The notes beneath the pieces were generated by a model, which had not been told where the DNA came from, did not search any database, and saw only the letters and a program-made list of their open reading frames with translations. The translations under genes were made by a program, and so were the position numbers. From positions 2,673,626 to 2,737,625 of the forward strand of contig SIJG01000002.1 of NCBI GenBank assembly GCA_023374025.1: DNA of 64,000 bases, written 5' to 3'. Position 1 is the first letter of the stretch. Every line of letters begins with the position of its first letter. Shown here piece by piece: positions 12,091 to 24,635 of this stretch. This DNA is from Heterodera schachtii. Taxonomy: Eukaryota; Nematoda; Chromadorea; Rhabditida; Heteroderidae.

Positions 12091-13119
12091 TAGGGTTCGA
12101 GCCCTGTGGGCGGGGGTGGCTTTTCACGGGGGCGGGGGATTGCGGGGGTCAGAGTCGCGGGAGCGGGGACGGGGGTGACCAAATGACTCGCCCCCGGGGA
12201 CGGGGGCGGGGCTTTGCGTTTAATTAGCTCCAAAAAATTTCACAAAAATTTATTTTTTATTTTTTTGAATGATGTGTTTGGCTCCACATTCCTTTATTCG
12301 ATATATCGCCTCGATTTAATTCTTTTTGGTATAATTGCACAGATTTTGTCTAAAAAATGACCTAATTTAGGGATTACAAACATGCCAAAAATAGTCAATT
12401 TTTATGGATATTTTTGTCTATTAATCCAGGGTTGCAAAATTGCTTCAAATATTTTTACAATTTATTCGTTCTTTTGGGGAGGAAATAAGCAAATCGTAAA
12501 ATTCAGTGCATTCGGGATCACTAAATCAGGTTTTTAACATTTTTGCGGCACATTTTTCCAAAAAACTTGGTGAATGCGCGATGAGAGAGGTCCGGCGGTG
12601 CCGGTAGGCCCCGCCGGGAAAATTTTTCTTTAAAGATATGTGAATTTTGCTAGAAATTAGCCAAATTTTTCAGAAATTTTCCTCTTTTAGTTTAAAATAA
12701 TGCATTACCACAAATTAGAACATTTCTTAGAAATAAGAACATAAAGAAAAACCCTGTATTAATTGGAAAAAATAAATAAAATTAAAGAAAACGTCAGCCG
12801 GTTTCGAACTCATAACAAAAAGGACTGTTAATGTTGAAGCACTAACCACTAATCCACAAATATATTTAAAAATGAAAATAAAATTCACTTTATTTCATAA
12901 AATTTGTCAAACGGATAAAAAAATTCAAAATTTATAAATTTTTTGCCTTTTATCCACGAATATGTCATTCTCAGGGGTGTATTTTTCACCCCCGCGCCCC
13001 CGCGGGGGTGAAGGTCGCGGGGCGGGGGATGCGGGGGGTCTGAATCACGGGGACGGGGACGGGGGTGAGCCCCAAAAACCTGCCCCGTCCCCGGGGACGG
13101 GGGCGGGGCTCGAACCCTA
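12091..13119. mobile_element. Non-autonomous hAT-like element E1 (1029 bp)
   Basis: The terminal inverted repeat TAGGGTTCGAGCCC at 12091 is matched by GGGCTCGAACCCTA ending at 13119. It is flanked by the 8-bp duplication ATTATTAA at 12083-12090 and 13120-13127. Eight-base duplications and ends of the form YARNG are typical of hAT transposons. Both ends carry an extremely GC-rich subterminal block (12095-12217 and 12984-13118, rich in CGGGGGCGGGG). The middle is AT-rich with one GC hairpin module at 12545-12628. No transposase frame is present, so it is a MITE-like derivative. Confidence 0.85.
12799..12852 (-). other. tRNA-like fragment inside E1 (doubtful)
   Basis: Read on the minus strand, GGATTAGTGGTTAGTGC resembles a tRNA D-arm/A-box region and GAGTTCGAAACC resembles a T-arm/B-box at suitable spacing. 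I could not build a complete acceptor stem. It may be a degenerate tRNA-derived insertion or chance. Confidence 0.25.
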
Positions 13120-13367
13120 ATTATTAACAATAAGCATTTTGCGAACAACGTACAAAACAACGTAATTTTTGAAATTTTGTTAATTTTTTTTAAATTTCTT
13201 TTAGCGGGAAATATCATTTGAAGGAGAGATAACGCAAAAATGAGAGGGTGCTGGAATTCAGTATATGGTCATACAAAAGCATTTTAATAAAGGAGGGTAG
13301 AGAAAAACTTATTCAAGAGTGCAATACAGCCATTTTTTGACTTATACATTATTTCATGAGTTATAAG

Positions 13368-14081
13368 CAGAGATGCGATCTCAAAATTTTGAAAATCCTC
13401 ATTTCAGCCATAAAAAATCCTCATTTGCCACTAAAATACCTCAAAAAAATCCTCATTTTTTAAAACATAAAAAAATGCAAACAAAATTACTTAAGTCATA
13501 TTTTCCGTTTGAAAACAATCACGGCGCCTATCAACGCCGCCGGACCCCAATAATTCGTATTTTTTCTTAATTGGTCAAAAATCGCAAAATTGGGTCGTAA
13601 AATTGGTAATTTTTGGTAAATATCTACAACTAATCTTATTTAAAACCTCCAAAAAAATAAAAATTAAAAATTCGGTTTATATTGTTTTATTAATAAATTG
13701 ACATCTCTTAAATTTTTTTGCTTTTAAATTGCTCTTTTTGTGGCGCGATTTTCCAAAAAACTTTTGGAAACATTGGGAGGAGGGGGTCCGGCAGTGCCGA
13801 TAGGCGCTGCCGGAAAAAATTTGGAATTTTGAGTGCGATTTGTTAACAAATTTTGTCAAAAAAATGATTTTGACGGAGGATTTTTCGAAAAAATGTTTAA
13901 GATTTGAAGAAAAAGTTCGGACATTTTGCCAAATATACCTAATTTTTCAAAAAATTATGCGTTTTTGTCACTTTTTTCTCAAAAGACCACAAAAATCCGC
14001 AAATCCTCATTTTCCAAAAAAATCCTCTTTGACCCTCTAAAAGACCAAAATGAGGAAAAATCCTCAGATATCACATCTCTG
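13368..14081. mobile_element. Non-autonomous hAT-like element E2 (714 bp)
   Basis: The end CAGAGATGCGATCTC at 13368 pairs with GATATCACATCTCTG ending at 14081. The 8-bp duplication GTTATAAG lies at 13360-13367 and 14082-14089. The CAGAG terminus fits hAT. Internally there are several copies of AAAATCCTCATTT near each end, and GC hairpin modules at 13522-13548 (reverse) and 13742-13820 (forward) related to those in E1 and E3. No transposase is encoded. Confidence 0.87.
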
Positions 14082-14184
14082 GTTATAAGGGAAAAAAAAA
14101 TTTCACTTTTTTCTAACTCGTCAAAACTTTCGATTTTTTGTTCGAATTCGGGTCTGGGTTTAGCAAATGGGTCGAAATGGATTT

Positions 14185-15133
14185 TGGATTTGGTAATAAA
14201 TGTTAAATTAGTATATTTGCAAAAGATGCGACCAAAGTGCATCAATCGAAATAATCATTTCCAAGATAACTTTTTTAATTCGGGGGGGGGGGGGGGGTAG
14301 TAAATGAGTTCTTAATGCAGGGCAATTAACGTGCTGATTATACGAAACCCATCCCTTGGTTCCATTGAAAGCGCTGTCGTATCTCATTTCCGTTACGCTA
14401 TTTGATCAAATTTTGGGTTCTAGTCGGTTTTACGCGTCCCATGACATTTTACGCGTCCCATGGCATTTTACGCGTCCCATGACATTTTACGCGTCCCACC
14501 CATCACATTTTACGCGTCCCAACCACAGTTTACGCGTCCCATCACATTTTACGCGTCCCATGACTTTTTGTGTCCATGACGGGGATGGCATTCCGAGCCT
14601 CAAAAAATTTTCGGAAATCAGGATTCCGTGCCATCCCTGTTTCCATGGTATTTTAGCCGTCATAATAACTATGAGGAAACCTATTTTTTTTGTCCGGTAT
14701 TCAGTAATCTTTTTAACTAAAAATTTCGTTGTTAAACCTAAGGTATCATGACAACTCAGCAACTCGAAGAATGGCTTAGACTAGGCTTAGGGTTGCTTTT
14801 GCAGATTTCGATAATCAAAGTATACAATCAAGAACAATTAGACGATTCGAAAGGTATAAAATTTCGATTGACGGTTTGAAAAAAAAAACTGTTTTTGCGA
14901 CGGGTAAATGATGGGACGCGTAAACTGTTGTTGGGACGCGTAAAATGTGATGGGACGCGTAAAATGTTGTTGGGACGCTTAAAATGCCATGGGACGCGTA
15001 AAATGTCATGGGACGCGTAAAACCGACTAGAACCAAATTTTGTTTGGTCAGCGGTCGACGGAGGGATGAGCAAACGAACGGATGAATTATGTAATGAGGA
15101 AAATGAGACGCGCTAAATGCGAACGGATTTATA
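14185..15133 (-). pseudogene. Broken duplicate of MEMO1 promoter, exon 1 and intron 2, split by a transposon
   Basis: 14185-14345 matches MEMO1 intron 2 (about 44523-44686), for example GAGTTCTTAATGCAGGGC. 14346-14407 matches exon 1 and the sequence just upstream (about 44894-44955), including CATTGAAAGCGCTG and CTCATTTCCGTTACGCTAT. 15035-15133 continues the upstream region (GTCAGCGGTCGACGGAGGG). MEMO1 intron 1 and exon 2 are missing from the copy. The remaining exon 1 reads MRYDSAFNGT and then diverges. A 619-bp element interrupts the copy at 14416-15034. It cannot encode MEMO1. Confidence 0.8.
14416..15034. mobile_element. Foldback element with iterated ACGCGTCCCA arms (619 bp)
   Basis: The left end GGTTCTAGTCGGTTTTACGC and the right end are exact inverted copies, and both are flanked by AAATTTTG (14408-14415 and 15035-15042). 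Each arm is a tandem array of TTTTACGCGTCCCA with short variable spacers, about six to seven copies per arm. The centre carries no transposase. The matching unoccupied site, TCAAATTTGTTTGG, is at 44947-44960 in the MEMO1 upstream region. Confidence 0.88.
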
Positions 15134-15285
15134 ACACAAAAAAAAAAAAATTATTTGCGAAATAGTTAAATGTTGGATAAAATGCATGAAATCATAGAAT
15201 ACACGATAAATGCACACAAAAACATCCAATTTTTTTTTGCATTGTCCTCCAGGCGAATCCGCTCAAATGGGCGGAAGCGGCGCCG

Positions 15286-15952
15286 CTACCGGCGGACAAC
15301 CAACGAAAAATTGCGGACCTCGTAATCGGCAACATTTGCATCATTCGGCGTCACCAAATCTGAATATATAATTATGAGTTGAACATATTATGCAATAAAT
15401 TAACTCACGTCCGCGAATCAATGTTTGCTGTGCTGCTGGATAACGAAGAATTTTCTCAATTTCATTTTTCAAATGGATGATTTGTTAAGAAATTCCAACG
15501 GGGACGGTGTAAATGTTGCCTCGAAAATAGATGCTGAATTCAATCTGTTCCTCCCCTCCCCGCTGTTCACCATAAACCTAAAATTCAAGATCAGCGACCC
15601 CGAAATCCAACACGGGAATGAGCTCCCGCGTTTAGCGTCCACCCAACCATCACCCCAAATACCTCCAATACAGCTCCCTCCTCCATTTCCAATGATTTGA
15701 GAGTGTCGTCGTCCCCGACGTGTCGGCCATCAAAAAAAACGCCAAGAAATTACCTAAAAAAACCCAGAAATTTACTCTGCACAACCCTATCCCAAGTCTG
15801 GCGAACCTGACGCCAGTCCATTCGGCGAACAACTTTTTCAGCTTTCCCATTGACTCGCCGTATTTGATCAAGTAATGCACGTCGTAAACCCCGCCTTCAC
15901 TCTCCGAGTGTTCTCCATGAATGCCGCGCGCTTCGTCGCACTCGGCCAATTC
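15286..15952 (-). pseudogene. SUMO-like plus ubiquitin-like tandem, apparently disrupted
   Basis: Exon a (15952-15776) encodes VYDVHYLIKYGESMGKLKKL and FAEWTGVRF. Exon b (15753-15663) encodes FFDGRHVGDDDTLKSLEMEE. Exon c (15577-15409) opens with VYGEQRGG, which places a SUMO-type di-glycine after the fold. The same exon then starts a second beta-grasp domain (IEFSIYFRGNIYTVPVGIS, then LKNEIEKILRYPAAQQTLIRG). Exon d (15359-15286) completes it with YEVRNFSLVVRR and stop. Problems: the a/b junction would need a 22-bp intron and then reads out of frame at a T8 run before GATGG, and an in-frame TAA lies at 15485-15487. No 5' exon with ATG was found. It is either a pseudogene or a gene with assembly errors. 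The two-domain order resembles Rad60/NIP45 SUMO-like tandems only loosely. Confidence 0.6.
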
Positions 15953-16515
15953 CTGTGATGGGAAAAGGGCACTTTAAGAGGGAAAAGCATAGTTTAATAA
16001 GTTTGGCATCACATATTAAAATAAATGTGATGTACATATAAAAGAGGTGTCTAATTGTCTGGCCAATGGTCGTACGACGGACGATTGAGACAAAACCGTA
16101 GCAGGGGGAAAAGGGGCGGGCGAGGAACTGTTTTCTTAAGAATTACAATACTTTTTTGCTGTTCGAAATTGAAAAGTAATTTCTCCTAATAAAGAAGTCA
16201 CAGAGACATGGGATATTTTGCGTTTTGTAGCAAATTTTTGCTCTTTCTGTCCATAACATTTGTCTTCCAGCAAAAAAATTTTCCAACCCCCTAGGGACTT
16301 TTTTCCTAAATTTTCCCGATTTCAAGTCATTTTGAGGTTTTCCAGATCACCCTGAAGGAGTGAGCTGGTCACTTTGATGTCATTGAATTTTTTGAATAAC
16401 ACAAAAAATATACTCGATAGAAAATTGTTTTTAAATTTCTTGTAAAAAAACAAAAACAAAACAATAAATGGGAGATGCTAAAATGAGTCCAATGATTTAA
16501 ATGACTGATTATCAT
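15953..16515. other. Intergenic, nothing recognised
   Basis: Lies between the SUMO-like locus and the uL3m stop codon. It is mildly AT-rich. Open frames are short, with no family signature. The missing 5' exon of the SUMO-like locus would have to be here, but I found no candidate. Confidence 0.4.
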
Positions 16516-18263
16516 TCACTTCTTCACTTTGGCCGTCTTCGCTCTCGACCTGTCCCTCTCCGTTCGTTTGGTTTCGTCCGCTTCGGTGTAAAGGACGGAC
16601 GGTTGTGAAAACTGAAATTAAAATAACTCCAAAAATGAAACACTCCGAGCAAAGTCTGACCTGGTGCGCCGTGGAGTCGTACATGTCCTTGGAGACCATT
16701 GTGAACAAATTGTCCTGTCCCGACAACATTCGCATCTCTTCTTCGTCCTCCTCCGTCGGGTAAAAGGTCGGAAACGGTGGCTCTTCCACCCGTTTTTTCT
16801 TTGCAAAACAATCCTTCAGCAGAATCCACTCGTTAATATCGCCCGGCACATTGCCACGCACATAAATAACCTAAAAAAGCGGATTAAAACAAAATGAAAG
16901 GCCAATAAATTCAACAACCAAAGAATGACTGACCTGTTTTATCGGATTGATCCGAAGCACTTTTATTCCAACCATTTTCCGCCATTCGTAGCCCATGTGC
17001 CCGGGCAGACACCGACCCGGCCAGACCATTGCCTCGCCTTTCGTCCCTATGGCCCCCACTCGACGATGTGCTTTTGTCGGTCCCTTACTGTTCGGGGAAA
17101 ATGAAACGACAATTAAGCGAGTAATCGTTTATGAATGGTGTACACTTACTGGAGTCTCATTTGGCCCTTCATGCCCCATCGGTGCATTACGCCTTGGAAG
17201 CCCCAGTCGATGGTTCGACCCGAGGCAGTAATCCATTGCCCGGGCTGACAATGACGCATAAAGATAGTTTCAATTCGGGTTGTAAAGTAGCGCAAACGAC
17301 CTTGAAATGTCGGACGTCCAGCCTTGTGCCCGGTTTGACGACGGCATCGCCGGACACCATAAACCCGGCCAAGAACTTTTTGCACGGGACACCGGCTCGT
17401 TCAAACAGCGCCCGGTATTCGTTGGTCAGAAAAGGCGAGTCGTAATCTTCAACGCCAACCATTTGCTAAAAAATGGAAGTTTGGCACTTATTTCCGAAAC
17501 AGTGACATTATGGAAGAACACAATTGGATTTGATAAACTTACGCTCCACATTGGTGGTGCGCATTGATCGATCGTCAGAATGCCTCGGAAAGCCTTTTGT
17601 TTGCCGGTTAAACTGTGCCGATACCACGTCTCGGGGTCATTGGCGGAAAGGACATGATTGACGGGCACGTGGATGAGAGTGCAAAGACAGCGAGTGCCAT
17701 CTTTGAGCCTGAAATGTTGAAAGTTTGTATTGCATTCAGAATACCAGGAAGGACGGACCATTGCAAAGTCATGCCAATTTTGCGACCAATCAGACCAATT
17801 CGCTTGGAAGCTTCAAACGAATATTGATTTTGGGTACAATCCGGCGGATTCGAAACGCCGGGAATCAAATGGAACGTTTCGTAGGGGGAGAGAGACAATT
17901 TGCGTGAATGTACAAAGGAATCGCTGCCCAATTCCTGCTCGATCAGCGCACTGAAAGCGTCGAAATAATCAGAGAGTTAAGCCCGTGGAACAGACCGATC
18001 CGGCTTATAAAGCTGGTCATGAATGGGCTTGAACTTACGGGGGACCCACGGAGGTGGTGAAACAGTGCGTCTAAAATGAGAATTGCAAAAAATAGCCGAT
18101 AAAATAACTATTTCAAATCATTTTGAAAAAAATTAAAATATTACGATCCCTGCAAACAGAGCATAAAATAATCACTCATTTACCTTCTGAAACGAAGCTG
18201 AACAACACCGACATTAGACGGACCACGAGAGACCAAAAAACGAAAACCAACAAAAAGAGACAT
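16516..18263 (-). CDS. MRPL3: Mitochondrial large-subunit ribosomal protein uL3m
   Basis: uL3 binds 23S-type rRNA early in mitoribosome assembly. Recognisable segments in order: [75 protein letters not shown], the conserved core [63 protein letters not shown] and [18 protein letters not shown]. The basic tail ends [13 protein letters not shown] with its stop at 16516-16518. The likely first exon (18263 down) encodes an Arg/Phe-rich presequence, [14 protein letters not shown]. Its donor phase does not join cleanly to the 32-bp exon near 18022-18053, so the first 40 residues are uncertain. It starts 125 bp after the bystin stop on the same strand, a typical nematode operon spacing. Confidence 0.88.
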
Positions 18264-18388
18264 TTCTTCCGATTAAAAGCGTCAATGAAAAATGATAAAA
18301 ACAAAAAGGAAAAATAAAAAGGAAAAAACCAAAAAAATAATTTTAAAATAAAATTATTTAATAAACAACAAATTGAAAAAAAAAACAA

Positions 18389-20511
18389 TTAGCACTCCAT
18401 TTCATTATCGCGCGCATAATCAGGCACATTCGTCTCACTTTCTTCATTCCTCGACTCGGAGCTACGTAAAACCCGTAACACTTCGGGGGAAATTTGGTGA
18501 TGAGCATGCACCTTAAAAAAGGATAATTAATTTTTAAAAAGCAAAAATCAAAGATTCAAAATTTAGGGATTTTAAGACAAAAAAAGTGCATACCTTTGTC
18601 AGTTCGATGAGTGCTTCTCTCTGTTCGGCACTTATGTCACTCGCGTAACGCTCGACAAACGCAAGGAGAGACTGATGCCAAATGACGGGCAATTCATTCT
18701 GATGAGAGCGCATTCTGAAAAAAAAAATGGAAACAAAAGGAAAATGGGAAAAACTTGAGAAAGTGAAAGACGAGGCCATCCAATGCTCGGAAAGGAAGTG
18801 TGAAATTCTGAAGAATTAGTGTAAATTGAGGCAAACTAATTGCAGGGACTGACCTTCTCAATAAGCACTCGTAAAATGAATGAAGTGGCGCCGGAATAGT
18901 CCATTTCTGCTATCTACAGAGAATTTAGAATAAAATTGCATGTTGGGGAGAGCCTACGCCTCACCCCGGCGAAACCAAATTAAGGGAAATTTGACTGAAT
19001 CGAAATATCGTAGTTTAGTAAACAAAAAATAAATTACAAATTAATTTTCTGTTTTTTTTAAATACAGTAAAAACCCAACCGCAACAAAACTGACAAAAAA
19101 AGCAATTCGCTCTGAGAAAAATGTGGAATGAAACCCCTAACATTTTCCATTGTCCGTCTCTTACAATTCTATTGCCATTTAACTTACACTTAACATTGCT
19201 GCGGCTGCGTGCAGTTGCGGTATCGAAACTGAATGGTCAAAAGTAAAAGTTTATGACAAGCAATTAAAAATATGACTTTTTCTCAGAACCGAACCAAAGA
19301 TGACGGCTTCACGAAGTGTGCAGGTGCCAGACTGAAATGAGCAGCAAAAAAAAGGATGTTTAACAAAATGGCATATGGAATTAATTACTTTGCAAAGGGG
19401 CAAAAGAATGCCTTTGAAAAAGGCGGCAGGTTTGAACATCGCTTTGAACATGCACTGGTACATGTGGAAGTTCAACTTCTTGTACTCGTCAATTTCGTCA
19501 CGGAGTCGGGGCAACAGCACCAAATCATTGAATCTTTTTAAACATTTTACAATTTGAATTATACTGAAAAAACACACTTTTGGCATTGTGTCGGTGTTCC
19601 GGTCGCGGCAAAAGCACGCGTTGCTTGGAACATTGCCGCTGAACTCCAATTTTCGGGACATGTCAACCTTTAAATGAACAAAATTTTTGATAAAATAAAT
19701 TAATGCTATTCCATAAAATATTTGTTTTTTTTTCATTGGCCCAATACAAAATCAGTCACTCACTCGAGTATTTGCTCCCAATTTGCCAATGCCGGAATCA
19801 TTTTGAAGGCTTTTGGCACTTTTCCACTTCGATACTTCGCCATCACAGCTCCAACTTCAGTAAAGAGGGCAACCACAGCCGGATTAACTCCGTCAATCTG
19901 CCAATGTTTACAAAATTAAATTTATAAAATAAAAATGCGATTTGACAATTGCCTCAATCGGTGGAGTGATTGTGCTGCCCTCCGCTTTCGCCTCTTTCTC
20001 CCTTTTCTTTGTTGTGCTAATATTACGTCGCTCATTGTCAGTTTCACTGGTAAATCCGCCAATTTCGGCTTCTTCTTCCGAGTTGATCTTTCAGTTTTAT
20101 TTTATTGAAAATGATTACTCAATTAAATTCCATAAAAATAAAACTCACTGCAATTTGTTCTGCCAATTCCTGCGCTTGCTTGCAAATGTCTTCTTCGTCG
20201 TCCGATTTTTCTTCAATTTCCAATTCCTTTTCTTCTCCTTTTTTCTCCTCCGCTTTCCATTGTTTGGACGCTTCTCGTAAAATTTTGGTACTCAGCGCAG
20301 CATCAATGAACTAAAAACTGATTTTAAACAAAAAAAAACTTTTAATCTGAAAAAACACCTTTCCCTGTTCGTCCTCCTTTTTCTGATTGTTGCCAAGGTG
20401 AAGATGTGATTTTGGTTTTGCAAATTTGTCTTTTTCAATTTGTTTAAGAAGAGGTCCAGGAACGGGGACAACATCGCCGGCACCAGTTCGGATCTTTCGT
20501 TTTTTACCCAT
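18389..20511 (-). CDS. bystin: Bystin (ENP1), 40S ribosome biogenesis factor
   Basis: Bystin/Enp1 acts in nucleolar processing and export of the pre-40S subunit. The N-terminus [20 protein letters not shown] begins at the ATG at 20511. The conserved bystin core includes [66 protein letters not shown], and near the C-terminus [20 protein letters not shown] and [14 protein letters not shown]. The tail [15 protein letters not shown] ends with the stop at 18389-18391. The gene is cut by many short introns, and the middle exons between 18780 and 20290 are only partly resolved. It is upstream partner of uL3m in an operon-like pair and is divergent from PRMT1, with 408 bp between the two starts. Confidence 0.9.
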
Positions 20512-20919
20512 TTAAAGGCTTTTAATAAATATAATGATTGTATTCTTTCCTTTTTTTGAATATTTTTCAGAATATTATGTATTTTTAAGTTTTCATTTTC
20601 TTTTAATGACAAATTAGTGGCCTAATTGTAAGAATCCATAAGTTTTCAGCTGCTACTGTCGAGTGTCGGCAAATATTCAATTTTATTCCATATTGGCGTT
20701 ATGCAAGGCGTTTTGCATCTTTTTATTTAAAAAGTAGAAATTCTAAAAAGGTGTTTACAGAATACCTCATACCTACCTAGGGTAACTTTGTTGTTTTACT
20801 AAAAAGATTGGGAATATACTCCCAGGAGTTTAACTTAACTTATTTCGGGAAATAATATAAACCTAAATTTAATTTCAGCCTAAAAAACACTGTCACTTTT
20901 CATAACTCTTTTCAACACA
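20512..20919. promoter_or_regulatory. Divergent bystin/PRMT1 promoter region
   Basis: These 408 bp separate the start codons of two divergent genes, so it must contain both promoters. AT-rich with no TATA box I would defend. The position is the only evidence. Confidence 0.45.
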
Positions 20920-22629
<1,710 letters not shown>

Positions 22630-23100
22630 ATGAATGAATTCCCTTTGTTCAACTTGTTGACCCTCATTTTTAACATTATTATTTGTTAATTTTTCATTGC
22701 TCTCAAAAGTACGGTTTATTTGCTTTTGACAGAAAACAGAATTATTATTATTATCCAATGAATTTTTGATTTTTTTTAGAAAATACAAATTAAGTCCAAT
22801 TGTTCTGTTCTAATATTATTTATATTAGTATTTGTGGTTTTGCGAAGATGAAAGGAGACACCACCATTAATGAAATGATTCTTATCTCAATTCCTTATTT
22901 TGTTGATTTTGGGAATGGGAAAGTGCTAATTTTTGGGCCCTTATGTATCAATTAGTGTCATTCAATTCGCCAAAAAAAAATGTTTTTTAATTTTTGCTTA
23001 AGAATCCTTCGGGCCATGTGACTTTAATAAATTTTGCCGGTGTGAAATTTGCCATTGCCCTCTCGATTTAGCTTCTTCCTCTTCTCACTTTCGTTTTGCC
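22630..23100. other. PRMT1 3' flank and LECT2-like promoter
   Basis: Short intergenic space between two + strand genes. AATAAA-like signals lie near 23025. No other gene is visible. Confidence 0.4.
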
Positions 23101-24635
23101 ATGCTTTTCCTCCCTCCCTTCCTTTTGCTTTTCCTCCTCCATCGTCCTTTTGCCAATGCCCTCGGCTGTATGTCCGCCGTTTGTGCCGCCGGCGGTCCCT
23201 CCCCCTCTTCCCATGCCGTCAATCGCATCATTCGTTGCGCTTCCGACTCTTTTTGTGGCCATTTTCGCGCTTTGCGGTGCCATTCTCTCCCCCCCCCCCC
23301 GCCCCAAAATTTAAATTTACTTGTAAATGTCAGGCGAAATGACCAATTTGTCGAGGCGGTCGACCTCAGTTGTCCCGAATTCGCCGTGGTGCGCGCTCCT
23401 TTCGATGGCGAAATTTCGGCTTATCGTCCGATGGGAGGGAGCCGAGCGCAGGAGGGGACAAAGGGCGAATGTGTGCCGGATCAGGGGGTCCGGATCGACG
23501 GTCGAGGCCAATGGCAGGGTTAGCCAAAAGGGAACAGTGCCAATGCCAGGGTGGGGATAATGGCAGGATGGGCACCGTGGGTCAATCAATGCTAATTGTC
23601 AATAATGGGCAACTGGAAGGGTGGGCCAATAATCGGCTGATCACTCCCCCCTCCCTCCCTACTGATTAGGCTATCACGCGCTGATCAGTTCCGTCCAGCT
23701 GTTCCGTTTTGGCGGCCAAGTGCACGCGGGCCAAAGAATTGGCGTGGCACGAAATTTGGAATGTGCCGGGACGCGGCATAAGCCGAGGGGCGACGAAAAT
23801 TTCGTGCGCATGGAACTCTTCCGAGAGGACAAACCCATCGACCCAACCCATCATCTGATCGACTGTACGCAAGCCGATTATGTCAAATACCCCCCTCGGT
23901 TTTAGGCATGTGCACCGGCCAAATTTGCGAGACAAATCGCGCAAATGCCCTCGAGGGACTCCCATTTAAATTTGACAGGTCGAATAGTGCGAAATTGACT
24001 GACTAAGAATCATCAGTTTGACTCCCGTGTTTGTTAAGCCGTTTCAACGGAGTGCGCGGGTGGGAAATCGTTTGTCCGAATGTTCGGCCCGAAGAGCCGA
24101 ATTCGTCGGGCGAATCGCCTGAACAAAGTGACAACAGACAAACAATGAGTCCCAAAATTTACAGGTGATGGCACAATTATTGAACGATCGAAATTTCAAA
24201 GTGCCATTTCAGTCCCATCGAAGGCGAAGTGATCGGTCGCGTGCGGCTGAGTGCGTCGAGCAACTCGCAAAGCTATTCGGGCTGTGCCAACGAAGGAATT
24301 TTTGTAGTTGGCACGGGCAAATGGACGGACTACGAAGTGCGCATTTACAACGCGCGATTCCGCGAATCCCTCGCGCTTGGCAAGCAGCACATCGAACAGG
24401 TGGTGGAGGACGACGGCGGACAGAACGCCACACTGAACATAATGCACTCATTCATCTCCAGGGACAGCACATTGGCCATCGCTTGGACTGTGCCGGGGAG
24501 GAGGTGGCCCAATCGGTGTTCGTGGAGGTGCGTTTCCAGGGAATCGTCGTCGACGTCAGTGAAGCGATCAGTGCCCACAACTGCAAGCACAAGCAGTTCT
24601 CCCAATTGTCTTTTGGCCGTTTTCTGTTCTATTGA
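23101..24635 (+). CDS. lect-2: Secreted LECT2-like protein with two M23-fold domains
   Basis: In Caenorhabditis elegans, secreted LECT-2 works with SAX-7, MNR-1 and DMA-1 in dendrite patterning. The fold resembles M23 metallopeptidases. ATG at 23101 opens a signal peptide (MLFLPPFLLLFLLHRPFANA) followed by a Cys-containing stretch. Exons 23101-23276, 23334-23518 and from 23670 join in phase and give VDLSCPEFAVVRAPFDGEIS, VRIDGRGQW, YHALISSVQLFRFGG, VHAGQRIGVARNLECAG and PIDPTHHLIDC, a complete LECT2 domain. A second, related domain starts PIEGEVIGRVRL near 24210. It continues IFVVGTGKWTDYEVRIYNAR, GQHIGHRLDCAG and VFVEVRFQGIVVDVSEAI, with an intron after 24398 and its stop at 24633-24635. The exon joining the domains between 23870 and 24209 is not settled. 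The first domain could instead end at the TAG at 23903. Confidence 0.82.

Noticed and set aside
12799..12852. A functional tRNA gene inside E1
   Set aside because: The A- and B-box-like parts are there but no full acceptor stem or clear anticodon arm could be folded; kept only as a doubtful tRNA-like fragment.
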